From: Euglena gracilis
Lineage: Eukaryota > Euglenida > Euglenophyceae > Euglenales
Direction: 5' to 3'
NCBI GenBank assembly: GCA_039621445.1
Contig: CP154957.1
Span: 7,909,000-7,972,999, forward strand
Length of the DNA: 64,000 nucleotides
Under the pieces are notes generated by a model that was not told where the DNA came from, ran no database searches, and saw only the letters and a list, made by a program, of their open reading frames with translations. Below are positions 48,269 to 64,000 of this stretch, one piece after another. The position numbers and the translations under genes were made by a program. The first letter of the stretch is position 1; each line of letters starts with the position of its first letter.

Positions 48269-49241
48269 CAGGGATCCTCACACGTCCTGGGTTCACGGAA
48301 ATTCACGGAGGATCACGGTGGACGGAAGGCCATTTTCACGGGTCACGGAAATTCAGGGAAATTCACGGATGAGGCGGAGGGTTCGGAAAAATTTTTGGGT
48401 CTTTTTTGAATGTGCTTTGTTTGTGCAGATGCATTTTGATGGGATGTTTTGCACATTCTCTGCCTTTCCAAACAGACAATCACGCAAGCAAAACCTCATT
48501 CAGACAATCACAGATGATTTTGTGGCCGCTTTCCTCCATTCTGGTCTCCCGGTCACAAAATTGCATTATGAAAGCATCAGAGGTGTTCTCCAGAAGTACA
48601 CACCAATTGAGGGCGTGTGGGTTTTTGCTTATTCAGAAAATGACCTTCCACCTTTCCACCCAGGCTGCATGTAGAAGGGTCAATTTCTAAATTGGTCTGC
48701 TGACAGGTTTTTGGCAACCCATTTAGGGGCAATCAAGAAAAAAATTCAAGGACAAAACGTTGGGGACTGACAGTTCTGGGCATGCGATCATAAACATTTT
48801 GGTGGGTGTGCAAGGAAGATCTACGTTGTAAACCCCCCTCACTTAAATCGTCCGGAATTTTTTCATTTCTTCCCCAGGCGGAGGGGATTACAGGTCTCGG
48901 TTTGGTTGGTCGGCCCGAGGGGGGGGGTTATAGATGGGGGGGGGGTTTATAAGTGGGGGTCAGCATGCGTTCAGTTGGATTGCAAAGGGCCAAACTTGGG
49001 GGATGAGCACTCGGAATTGGCTTCAACTGTTGTCGAAGCCCTGGAGGATCTCCAGGATTACAACATGGAGAAACAATCTGCTGCCACAATTGCCCAGATA
49101 TGGCTCTGGTGCAGAATGCAACGTGGCTTTTGACCTTTTCCAGAAACAGGAAATTCACGGAAAATCACGGAAAATCACGGAAAATAACGGAAATTGAACG
49201 ATACATTTTGGCCTGCTAGCACGGACGTGTGAGGATCCCTG
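48269..49241. mobile_element. 973-bp CAGGGATCC element, perfect 19-bp TIR, 7-bp TSD
   Basis: CAGGGATCCTCACACGTCC (48269-48287) is perfectly inverted at 49223-49241; ATAATTT flanks both sides (48262-48268 and 49242-49248). Subterminal ATTCACGGAAAATCACGG repeats lie at both ends. It carries a two-exon ORF and is probably a shortened hAT-like element. Confidence 0.93.
48476..49133 (+). CDS. Two-exon ORF inside the CAGGGATCC element
   Basis: Exon 48476-48614 (acceptor TTTCCAAACAG, donor GGC|GTGTGG) reads SRKQNLIQTITDDFVAAFLH then SGLPVTKLHYESIRGVLQKY, like the region after the BED finger of hAT transposases. Exon 48975-49133 (acceptor GCGTTCAG) joins in phase 0 and reads GPNLGDEHSELASTVVEALE and DLQDYNMEKQSAATIAQIW before TGA. 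No catalytic core, so it is a deletion derivative at best. hAT relationship is inference. Confidence 0.55.
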
Positions 49242-49248
49242 ATAATTT

Positions 49249-50285
49249 GCATGGTTTTTTTTATTTGAATTTTGCACGATGAAACTTTTACAAAATGTTG
49301 CAGTTGTGACTTCTTTTTGCACATTTTCCATTTTTTTTATCAGGAGATTTTGCAGGCAAATTCTCTTCTACCCGACATCCCACCATACAAGCCCCCCCCC
49401 CCTGCTTGCTTGTTCCTCAAACACAGAAAATGTTGTAGGAAGAAGACATTAAATGTTGTTTCCCTCGGTGGGGACGGGGGGAGTATGCAACGAGGCCCCC
49501 CCCCAAAATATTCTATACAAAAAATGAAAGAAATGCAAATTCCTTCAGGAGCTCGCCGGGTTGGGCACACTTTTACTGGAGGAGTTCGAAAAATTTCACC
49601 TCCTCTGGAAACATTTTTCACCTCGTATCATTTTTTTCTTCCCCAGATGGTGCATGTTTGGACAGTTACTTGCACTTTTCTCTGCCAGGACACATAAAAT
49701 AACCCCAGTGCACACTTGCAAAGTGACATCGTTCATTTGCCCAGTCGCATGCACATATTTTTCATCAGGCAACAACTGTTAATGCGACATTGTCCGAAAA
49801 TTGCAGTATGCAACTTCCAGTCGGGTCCGACTTTTCGACTGTTCGGTCGGCGGCGCGCGGGGAACCGCGCGGTTTCCGGACAACTGGCGCTGGATTCGGG
49901 GAGGGTGTGCACATAATTTTAATGATAGGGTTAAATTTTGGGCCGTTGCGCCGAAAATTGGCCCTTTTTGGGGACCGAGTTTGTTCGGAAAGTAGGTAAC
50001 ATTTTGGGAAGATTTTTGAATGATTCATTTGCCTCAAAAAATGCCCGAATTTGACCTAAACTGCTCAAATATATGCTCCTGGAGGCATATAGTTGGATTG
50101 GGGGGTCGTATAGTGGGTGCCGGGTTTCAACCTTCGGGGAAAGTCGGTTTATTGATTGGGATAGGGTTAGGGTTATGACCAGCTTCCTGTTGGGCTCCCC
50201 CTTTTTGAGAGTTAAGGAGAAGTTAGGCTGCATTGCCGATGAACTTTTGGGGGAATTTGGAGCTTCCATGCACACACACATATGC
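49249..50285. other. No gene recognised
   Basis: AT-rich sequence with a GGTCGGCGGCGCGCGGGGAA block (49846-49865) similar to other element cores; no supported coding frame. Confidence 0.4.
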
Positions 50286-50293
50286 ACGTGTTC

Positions 50294-50545
50294 CAGGGGT
50301 TTTTTTTATTCTTGGGCCCCCGGGGTAGGGTGGGTGTGTCTGGCCGAGCCCCCCAGGGGCCCCCAGGGGGGTCCTCCCAGGGGAGAGTGGGAGATGCTTT
50401 TCGGCTTTGGCGCCAGAATTTTTTGAAAAGGTGCCATTTTTGGAAATTTTTCGATTTTTGGGCCATTTTCGGGGGAACGTCAGTGGGTCCCCCGGGGGGG
50501 GGGGTGGGTCTGTGGACCCTCCCCCCGATCTTAAAAAAGCCCCTG
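50294..50545. mobile_element. CAGGGG...CCCCTG MITE, family C copy 2
   Basis: Starts CAGGGGTTTTTTTTATTC and ends CTTAAAAAAGCCCCTG; ACGTGTTC and GCGTGTTC flank it (7 of 8). It shares GGTAGGGTGGGTGTGTCTGG and TTTTCGG...GGCGCC with copy 1. Confidence 0.9.
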
Positions 50546-50553
50546 GCGTGTTC

Positions 50554-51637
50554 TCAGATGCCCATTTGGGTGTACGGTTGTGCGCAAACGTGGGCGGTGT
50601 GGTGGTGCGGATGCCTGCCCCCGAAGCAGACACTGGAACGCCTCCGCTCTCAATCAGGCTGTTGCCCCCGTTTCCTTTTCTTTCCTCTTACCTTACTTTT
50701 CTTTACTTTTCTCACCCTGGCTGAGGATGCCTGCCTCAGCCGGTGGCACCCTGTTGATCTGGAATCCAACCCGCCCATCTGCGTTTTTTTTTTTGGCCCG
50801 TTGGGGACGTCAGTGGGCAGCCAAAAATGAACTTCTCACCAAAAAGAGCCATGGGCTTTTGGATATGTCCTACACTTTATTTTGATTTGGGTGAACCCTG
50901 TGAGAGTGGGGCTACCCAAAGGGTAAACCTCTGACTCAAGGGGTATGTTCGTTCCCCCCCCCCCCGCATTGTGTTTTATTCACCCCCAAGTTCTCAAACC
51001 CACCAATTAATGTCAGAACCCCCTGTCAATAACCTTGCTCGCATTCCGCTGGCTCTGGGAGGGGTCACTTTGGACTGTCAAGCGAAGCCGTCACTTTCTG
51101 AAAAGCAATCAGCCAGCTCCCAGCCCTGGATGTGGGGCCGTCACTGCAGCCACGCCGGCCAATCCGCCTAAAAAGTCAATGGATTTTGACCATTTTCCCC
51201 AAACAAGTTTACCAGCGGCTTCGGGAGGGCCATCGTCGGCTAATTCTGACCGACCCTACCTCCTCCAGGGGTGGGGGTCCGGAGCTGAAACCCCGACAAA
51301 CCCGATTTTGCCACCTGACCTCCAGCACACCACCTGATGGTTATGGTCGCCATTCTGGAAATGTGGAAGAGCTGACACCCCACCCCCGGGGGTACTGTGT
51401 GAGTGGGTTTTCAAAGAGGTGGGCTGGTGGCCCGGGAAAACAGTGCCCCCCCCCCTCGCTTAGTGATTTTCGGCTTCTTTTTTTTTTGCCATTTTTCTGA
51501 CATTTGGCCCGCAAAACGGCTTTTTCGCAATTTTGCCGATGGAAAAATGGCTTTTCCGCCTTTTTGCCGACGGCGAGATGGCTTTTTCGCCGTTTTGCCA
51601 AAAGACATTTTGAAACAAGTCACCTCCTGATGGGCAG
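50554..51637. other. No gene recognised
   Basis: A stretch at 51480-51610 repeats TTTTTCGC..TTTTGCCGA..GGAAAAATGGC about four times with variation. No supported coding frame. Confidence 0.4.
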
Positions 51638-51860
51638 GAACAGCTCTCTGACCTTGCTGGAGCCGGAACGCCGCCTGGGGTCCCGTGTGCGGCAGCTGAT
51701 GGAGCTCTGGTCGCTGGAGCTGCGTCGGGGCCCCGCCCCGCCTGCCAACGCCACCGCTGCCCCGGCCCAGCCCGCCCCCATCCTGAAGGCAGCGGGGGCG
51801 GGGAAGGCGAAGGGCAAGCGCGTCAGCATTGTGGAACCCACGCCTGAGCTGCCCGTCCAG
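51638..51860 (+). CDS. Exon of an unknown, Pro/Ala-rich protein
   Basis: Acceptor CCTGATGGGCAG and donor CCAG|GTTTGT bound a GC-rich frame reading SSLTLLEPERRLGSRVRQLM, ELWSLELRRG, a proline/alanine linker and AGKAKGKRVSIVEPTPELPV. Base composition matches the conserved exons elsewhere in the window. Start and partner exons not found. Confidence 0.5.
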
Positions 51861-53987
51861 GTTTGTGGTCGGGGTGCACGGTTTGGCTTAATTGTCCCCC
51901 AATGTGTGTGTGTGTGTTTTAGATGACTGGAGAACACTGTCTCATCCCAGTTGAAGAGCAGAGCAAACACAAAACACAAATTTGAGAGATCCCACTAGAC
52001 TTGGACTAACGAGCTTCAAAACTTGAAGTTCATTGCTCAGTGCCAAAAGGTCCGACGTGATGGTTCTACATTAATAACGTAATCATTGATATAGACCCCG
52101 CTTTTTTTTTTTATGGTTATGTGGTCATTTATCTGGAGCTCAAGGGGAAATTCAACTATTAATTGATTTTCTTGAGCGCAAAATACCTGACTCCCCCCCC
52201 CCCCCCCAGGGGGGATGACTGACTGGCTTTCCACACAAAAGAAGGAAGAGTGACCCCCTCCCCAACAGGAGCTCTGGGAGTCGCAAAAAAGTTTGTCTTG
52301 TCCGCATCTGTCTGTGTGTCTTTGTTAGCGCTCGGGCAGCCAGACAGCTTTGATTTGGGCACTGGGAAGTGGAATGGTGAAAGGAGAAAAGTTGCAGGTT
52401 TACCAGGCCTTTCTTGGTGTGATTTCAGCTCGGGTTGGGGAAGAGTTTGGTGACAGGCATTTGATTGGATGCAAACAGATGTTTTCGCAAAATTAATAAG
52501 TCAAGAGTTTAAATTTGGAACATGGCATCACCAATTTGCCGTCCATGAGGAATTTTTGCCACAAATTATCAGTATCACTGTTCCCAATTTCATTTGCAGC
52601 TTGGAACCGCCATTGAAGTATCAAAGTATTCCAATGGTTTTTAAGTGAAGGTGAAAAGTGGGCACCACACCCTCACCGTTCTATCAGGAATCGGACAACC
52701 TGGCCACCGCTCGCGACCTCCACTCGCCCCCTCCACTCTCTGCCCCAACGTCCTCCACGAGCATCCCTCAGCCGCCGTTGATGAAGCCATGCTCAACAGG
52801 CGCCTCCCGGCAAGCCCAGCCTCCCTGACACAGCCAACGGAGCATCGTCCCACTAGCCCCCGCCGCGGATGCAACATTGTTGTGCCGGTACCGATGTGCA
52901 ACATGTGACTCAAAGGGGTATTCCATTTTTTCTTCATTCCCGCAACAAAATTGTTTTCAGAGATTGAATTTCAGAGAGTTCCCAACCCGCAAAAAATGTT
53001 TCATCTCTCTGGTGGGGGGTTGTGTGGGGAAAATGCCAACCACGTGGTGTGGGGGGAATTCCGTCAGATTTTTTGGGAGTTTTGTCACTTAAACTTAGGA
53101 ATAGGATTAGGGTGGCAACGACAAACCATTGAGGTCAGATGGGGAGTTGGGGTCAAATTGAGAAGATTGGGGTGCGAATGGGAGTCGTTTGTTTGAATCT
53201 CGGTGTCCTCGTTGGAATCGAGGTTGAAGGCCGTCTTCTGATTCTGGTATGGAACAATGTCTGTGGCGCAATTAATGAAACAGTGCGAATTTGGAAGCGT
53301 GGGAGAAAAAGGATACCTGAAAAAGAGCAAGTCAATTAAGGGATCTTCTGAAGTTAGTGCCCTGGAAATGTTTGATTTCATTTTACCTTGAGTGTTATGG
53401 GACCTCAATTGAAATTTCTTAATTGAAATATGTGGATGGTTTTTACGTTAGGTCCAACCTTTTCACAAGCACACATACAGCACTGGCTTCTATTTAACTT
53501 GGAAGACCCCCCCGGGGCCCACCTGCCCCCCCCCCCCGGGCCGGAGGCCGGATATGGGGTTCGGTGCGAAGCGCTGAAAATTTTTTGGGAAATGCTTTCA
53601 TACGGCCTGATTTTTTTGGGGGTCCCTGCCCCCACCCCAGCAGGTCCTGCACCGGCCTGGCATGGGGCTCTTCAAAAGCACCCAATGCCACTTTCTCTTG
53701 TTTCTTTTTCTTTGAGGGCTGGCCTGGATGCCTGCCTGTGCTACCAGGCTCAGAGCACCAGATCCAACCAACCAGGGGGAGTCGAGAACAGGAATAGAGT
53801 GCCTCAGCGCTGTGCTGGAAGCAGCCGATTTCTTAATCTGGAGGTGACAACCCTCGAGGGGGGGGGCAGGTCGATATTGGCAGGAATGTGTCGGGGTAGA
53901 GTAGAGGTGGGGGGTACCACCCCTCCTGGACCAGAGGGTGGTCTGACCCCCCCCACCTGCCCAAATATCAAACCCTGGGGTCCATCC
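51861..53987. other. Mostly non-coding, with scattered GC-rich frames
   Basis: Both strands are open at 52641-52908 (plus frame SGHHTLTVLSGIGQPGHRSR) without splice support. C-runs with GACTGACTGG at 52195-52225 resemble the 45.75-kb element. Confidence 0.35.
53252..53345. repeat. Diverged copy of the 40841-40930 sequence
   Basis: GAAACAGTGCGAATTTGGAA and GCGTGGGAGAAA match GAAACAGTGCAAATTTGGAA and GCATGGGGAGAAA at 40866-40897; AATGTCTG...GCACAA-like sequence extends the match upstream. Confidence 0.7.
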
Positions 53988-54419
53988 CAGGGGTTTTCTT
54001 AAACCGGAGGGAACCCTACCCCCTATGGGTCCAGCCAGCCAGCACTTTTTTTCCAGCCAGCACCTCCCAGCTGGGCTCCGGATCCCCCCCAGGGATCCGC
54101 AAGATCAAAGTTTGGTCTAGCCCGGCAAAGCCGGACAATTGTTGGTGCGAAGCGCCGAGATTTGTTGAAAAATGCATTTTTTCGGTGGTTTTTGGGCCTT
54201 CACCTCAAAATCTTTGCTAAAAAAATGCCAACCTGGCTGGATTTGGGTTTTTTTTGCCTGTTTTTGGGTACCTGCCGGGTCCAGCTGCCACCCGGCCGGA
54301 CCTCCCCCCAGACCCCCCACCCCCTATGGTGGGGTCCAGCCAGCACCTTTTTTTTTCTTCCAGCCAGCACCTCATTCCAGCCAGCCAGTGGGGCCCCCTG
54401 CGGTCTTGAGAAACCCCTG
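53988..54419. mobile_element. CAGGGG...CCCCTG MITE, type A
   Basis: Starts CAGGGGTTTTCTTAAACCGG and ends CGGTCTTGAGAAACCCCTG; flanks GTCCATCC and GACCAGCC match at 6 of 8. Central AACCTGGCTGGATTTGGG as in its relatives. Confidence 0.8.
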
Positions 54420-55860
54420 GACCAGCCAGCCAGCACCTTTTTCCATCTGTCAGCTCACAGCAATTCACGTACCTTGCGGGGAGGCGATGGAGGCAAGCCA
54501 GTCAGTTTTCAACCCTCATTGCAATTGAGGGCTGGTTCGTTTTCTGGAGGAGCTCAAACTGCAGGCAAAGTTGGGTGCCTGCAATCCACCTGTGCGCATT
54601 CAGGACTCCTGCCCATTCTTCCCCCCAACCACGCAAAACAGATTTCAAAAAAATGTGTCTCACTTGTGGTGGAAAATTGCAATTGCGCTCTTTTGCCAAA
54701 CCCCTCCTCTTCAGGTAAAAATGAGTGGACAAATGTTGGGCAATCGACATTGCCAACTATTCTTTTTTTTTGAATTCTAAAATAAAAAAATAGAAAACAG
54801 CAAGCACTTGTTGGTTCATCACTTATTGTATTGTTTTGGATAATTCTGCTTTGGGGGCTACAGCACTGCAATTCTCTTTGAATCAATTCAGTTAACAATC
54901 ATTCATCAGTTTAATGGGGGATATTCTCCAGGGTTTATGCTATCCGGTGATTTTTTTTGTCTTTTTGTCAAGCCATCAAGAGCTCTAGGTGAAGCCCACA
55001 GAGTTTTATTCATGGTTATCGGCACTGGATGCCACTCATTGTGTTGAACGTGTTTTGGGGGGGGCAAGGGTTTCGTCACCAGGGGTGTTTTTGGGCAGGC
55101 GGGGGCAGGGGTAAAGTATTGTCAACCCACTGGGGGGCTTTGGGGTGGGCAGCTTTTGTACTGCTGGGAGCGCTGAAATGGCCATTTTCAGTTTAATTTT
55201 CAAATGGAATTTGTTGGTGTGTCGGTCCAGCTATGCACCAAAAGGCAGGGAAAATTCTCCTGACCCATAAAGACCGTGTGACCCCCAAATAACGCCCCTC
55301 CCAAATAGTCAAGAGAAAAAAGAGGGGGAAATAGCAAAGATATTGCAAATATCACAAAAATGGAGGAAATTGGTGCAGAAAATCTGTCAAAAAGAGCGTC
55401 AATTTTTTAAAGAGAACCCCTCAAAATGCTTTCGAAAAAATTTCTCAAATAATAATTTCCCCTGGACACCAACTTCGAGTGTCCAAATAATAAACCGGGG
55501 GGGGGGGTTATTTGGGGGAGGGTGCACATTTTGTGAGAAATCGGCACATTTCTTCACAACCTCCCGCGTGCATGCGATTCCTCTTCCCAGCCCTCGCATA
55601 TGCATCACATGGTTCTCCCTGTCTCCCTCGCTGCCGTCTTCATCACACTCGTCCTGGTGATCGCTGGTTTTGTCCGGCACATCCTTCTGGGTGGCGCCGC
55701 CTGTACTCGGGCCCCAACTCCCTAAATTGTATGGGTGTGGGTCATATGGCTGTCACGGCTGGTTGGCGTCCCTGCAAACAACCAACGCTGCCAAGCTGGA
55801 CGTCAGAGATGAAGGGCATATGCTGCATGCAAATAAATAACTTGAAGATATGACAAAAAT
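54420..55860. other. No gene recognised
   Basis: Partial copy of the element's CCAGCCAGCACCTTTTTCC end at 54422-54445, then mixed sequence without supported frames. Confidence 0.4.
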
Positions 55861-56030
55861 AAAATAAATAAATTTATTATAATACGTAATAATATAATGA
55901 TATATAATATATAATAATATAACGTGTATAATAATATAAAAATGTCTAACATATAAAAATATGCATAATAATGTATTATAATAATATATAATTATAATAG
56001 TGAATAAATGAATAAATTTATTTTTTTATT
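55861..56030. repeat. TAATATA-rich AT tract
   Basis: Degenerate ATAATAT repeats, about 90% A+T. Confidence 0.92.
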
Positions 56031-56244
56031 TTCATTTTCAATTTGTTTCAAACGAATGGCACCATTGGTGCCCGCCCGGGTCCAGCTCCCCTTCGGCTTT
56101 GCCACGGGGGTCAGCAGTGGGCTGCCCGAGCCCAGAAGCCTGGCCCACCACCTTCCAGCTCCGTCGGCCTCCCAACATCTGTGCCCCGCCTCCAAGGGAG
56201 GCTACGGCCCAGGCCTGGCCATCTCATGGACGGTGTGCCAACCG

Positions 56245-56277
56245 GTGTGTGTGCGTGTGTGTGTGTGTGTGTGTGTA

Positions 56278-56308
<31 letters not shown>

Positions 56309-56367
56309 TTCTGTGTTTCTGTGTGTGTGTATGTGTGTGTATGTGTGTGTTTGTGTGTGTTTGTGTG

Positions 56368-56448
<81 letters not shown>

Positions 56449-56462
56449 GTGTGCGTGTTTGT
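56245..56462. repeat. Large (GT)n microsatellite
   Basis: GT repeats with GTTT and GTAT interruptions; it generates the Cys/Val and His/Thr open frames on the two strands. Confidence 0.97.
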
Positions 56463-57650
56463 GTGCCAATGTGTGTTCCACTTATTTTGGGAAACTTGGG
56501 AAACTGCCGCTCCAGGCACGTGGGGTATGGCCCGTAAGTCCTTTTTTGTCCTTGTCCACCCCTAAATCCACCCCCAAAAATAAAAACGAAATTTTCACTG
56601 CTCCATCCCATGACATCGTACGAGGGTTTCCCCAGTTGTCCCAGGCGATCTTTCAATGTTCTTCAGCGGAGAGAGTTGGAAGTCCTACCAAAGCTCCACC
56701 AAAGCTGAGCTTTGGTTCTGAGGGCCTGAGAGTTATTCATTTGGACCAGATTGTTTAAGGATTGTTTATTTTTTTTTGGCTTTCACTGGATTCAAGCAGT
56801 GCTGAGGGCAGGGTATTAAGTGAGCGGATTTGTGGAGGGATCAGACCACCCCCTCCCTCAGGGGCGAGGGGGGGGTCCAGACCATCCCCCCTCCTGCCCC
56901 CTCAGACCGGGGGGGGGGGTCCGGGATCCCCCAGGAACCCCCCCAAAATCTTCCGCTGCTTCACGCCGGAAATTATGATGTATGTTGCGACCGATTTTTC
57001 AGGAAAAGTGCGTGAAAAGCGATTTTTTCCCGACGCTTTGCGCCGATTTTTTTTTTTGCACAGTGGGGGAGGTACGACCCTCCCCTCCCCCTGTGGGGGG
57101 AGGGGAATTCCCTACCCCCCCCTCCTCCCCACGTACTCAATACCCTGATTTGGATAGCTAAAATCGAAATCGAAAATTTAGTTAAGCCAGCCAGCCGTTT
57201 TTTCTGTATGCTTTGGGATGGCCACTGTTTTATGAGATATTTTACAGCTGAGAAAGGCTCATTCTTCCGTCCATATAATTTTCTTTTTACACGTTTCTGG
57301 CAGCCTGGCCTGCAGCTTTTATGGGAATGAGCTGTTGGAACTGGAACCTGGCGAGCAAGCACCAAAATACCAGTCACTGTTCTCGAATAATATTTTGCTG
57401 TATTTACTCTCATGAAAGGTAGAGTACCTCTTTTCTCCTTTTCGGCGACTGGATTTCATTTGTGATGCAGCAACCCCCCCCCCCCAAGTTGTTTCTCACG
57501 CAGTTACTCCTGGTTTTGTCATGCTGGAAACTCCACTGAGAGGCCTCCCTGCAAACATTTCTTTTGGAATTGTACTCACCAAGTTGACTAATTTTCGTTG
57601 ATATTTCTTTATCTGGCGTGCCGTGCAGCATATTGGGATTAGAAATTAGG
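56463..57650. other. No gene recognised; G/C-run element at 56830-57130
   Basis: GGGGGGTCCAGACC and GGGGGGTCCGGGATCC modules surround a GACGCTTTGCGCCGATTT core, like the other G/C-run elements. Confidence 0.4.
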
Positions 57651-57654
57651 AGTT

Positions 57655-57800
57655 AAGAATTGGGAATTACGTTAGGATTAGAATTAGATAGGATTAGGAT
57701 TAGGATTAGGATTAGAATTAGATAGGATTAGATAGGATTAGAAGTTAGGATTAGGATTAGAAGTAGGAATTAGGAAGTAGGAAGTAGAAATTAGGAATAA
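57655..57800. repeat. (TTAGGA)n degenerate array
   Basis: About twenty TTAGGA/TAGGAT units run directly up to the first CmcI-family exon. Confidence 0.92.
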
Positions 57801-57811
57801 GGAATGGGGTC

Positions 57812-63360
<5,549 letters not shown>

Positions 63361-64000
63361 GACCAATTGACCAACACGTGTGGTCGATGGGATTTGTTAT
63401 ACAAATGCTCTTTCCCGAAAAGTTCAGAATTTCTTGACGTTGGGTTCACAAACCAACTTTCCCCTTTTTTTTTTGTTTTTTTCTGGCCAAGATGCATACT
63501 GTGTTCTTCGGGGATTTCAATGTCTCCATTTTTCATGTTCCACTGGGTTTTACATTTTATCGACCCCCAACAGAAGGTGGTCAGAACCCAGAGGAACGTC
63601 TGGCTACCATCGCACAGCGATGGCCCAATCTCCCCCCCCTCCGGGCGACTGGCATCTTTTTTCACTTCCTGACTTTTTGTGAATGTTTTTTCTACCGACC
63701 AGCTTTTGCCGAAGCGACCAAGTGGTGTCGAAGGATTCAGAAACTGAATTCTGAACGGCAGCCCCTCTGCATGACTGATTTTTTCATAACATTGTGGAGA
63801 AAGAGTGCCCATGTGGCCTAAAAACAGACCCGGTTTTCATTTCTTTGTGATCGAATGAGAGCCTCGCTGTGAGGGTTGGAGTTTAAAATGTGTCCAAGCA
63901 CCTCTAGTGACATTTCCAGACAAGTCCCAAAGAACGCGGACAAATCCCAACAATTTTTTTTCAGCCTCCAAAGATGCATTTTGACAATTTTGCACAATTT
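63361..64000. other. No gene recognised at the right edge
   Basis: Both strands hold open frames (plus 63492-63818, minus 63812-63231), but neither shows a domain; the rest of the CmcI-family gene may lie beyond the window. Confidence 0.4.

Noticed and set aside
56008-56758. 185-219-aa Cys/Val-rich frames
   Set aside because: Produced by the (GT)n microsatellite.
57655-57800. Interstitial telomere array
   Set aside because: The unit is TTAGGA and degenerate, not the common TTAGGG or TTTAGGG; no evidence of telomeric origin.
63492-63821. Phrase FFGDFNVS, like the G-D-F-N motif of endonuclease/exonuclease/phosphatase enzymes
   Set aside because: No other motif of that fold in the frame; chance match.

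Overview
The window is nuclear DNA of a eukaryote. Conserved proteins are cut into short exons (25-230 nt) with recognisable GT-AG and some GC-AG splice sites. There are no operons or bacterial gene blocks, and most of the sequence is mobile elements, microsatellites and long G or C homopolymers. The two identifiable host genes (a TFIIIC subunit and a CmcI-type methyltransferase/hydroxylase homologue), the GC-rich exons, the occasional GC donor and a reverse transcriptase with a restriction-like endonuclease tail fit a microbial eukaryote, probably an alga or alveolate. The species cannot be fixed from sequence alone.

0-19 kb is almost purely transposon territory: a zinc-finger ORF with 44- and 51-nt introns and a 17-bp frameshifting duplication; a DDE transposase relic; two tRNA-like A/B-box sequences; a minus-strand hAT transposase (5.9-9.7 kb) with another CAGGG-ended element nested in it; a 5'-truncated non-LTR reverse transcriptase (10.2-11.9 kb); an element bounded by a perfect 37-bp inverted repeat and carrying a 230-aa ORF (13.46-14.79 kb) next to a 113-nt hairpin; a 498-bp MITE with a perfect 8-bp target-site duplication (16.07-16.57 kb); and further dispersed repeats.

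19.6-43.3 kb holds one host gene on the + strand: a homologue of TFIIIC subunit 5 (GTF3C5/Tau95/Tfc1), read as at least nine short exons across about 24 kb. Its introns are packed with elements. They include a 2.1-kb element with palindromic AGGCGGTTAACCGCCT-like repeats, two copies of a ~490-bp MITE, and other ORFs on both strands. In its conserved block, between DPR and the downstream YQ, sits a 104-bp CAGGG...CCCTG element with an imperfect 8-bp duplication. Deleting the element and one duplication gives an uninterrupted TFIIIC5 reading frame, so it looks like a recent introner-type insertion.

43.3-57.6 kb contains a two-exon gene fragment of unknown function, more members of the CAGGG...CCCTG element super-family (several with 8-bp duplications), a 973-bp element with 19-bp perfect terminal repeats and a two-exon ORF, one proline/alanine-rich exon, and large GT microsatellites.

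57.8-63.4 kb carries a second host gene on the + strand: a CmcI-type protein (cephalosporin hydroxylase/rhamnosyl O-methyltransferase family) in six recognisable exons. An ~830-bp (AC)n tract lies in one intron and a 57-nt GC-AG intron in the middle. The gene is incomplete at its 5' end and its last exon is not found. The rest of the window is intronic or intergenic repeat.
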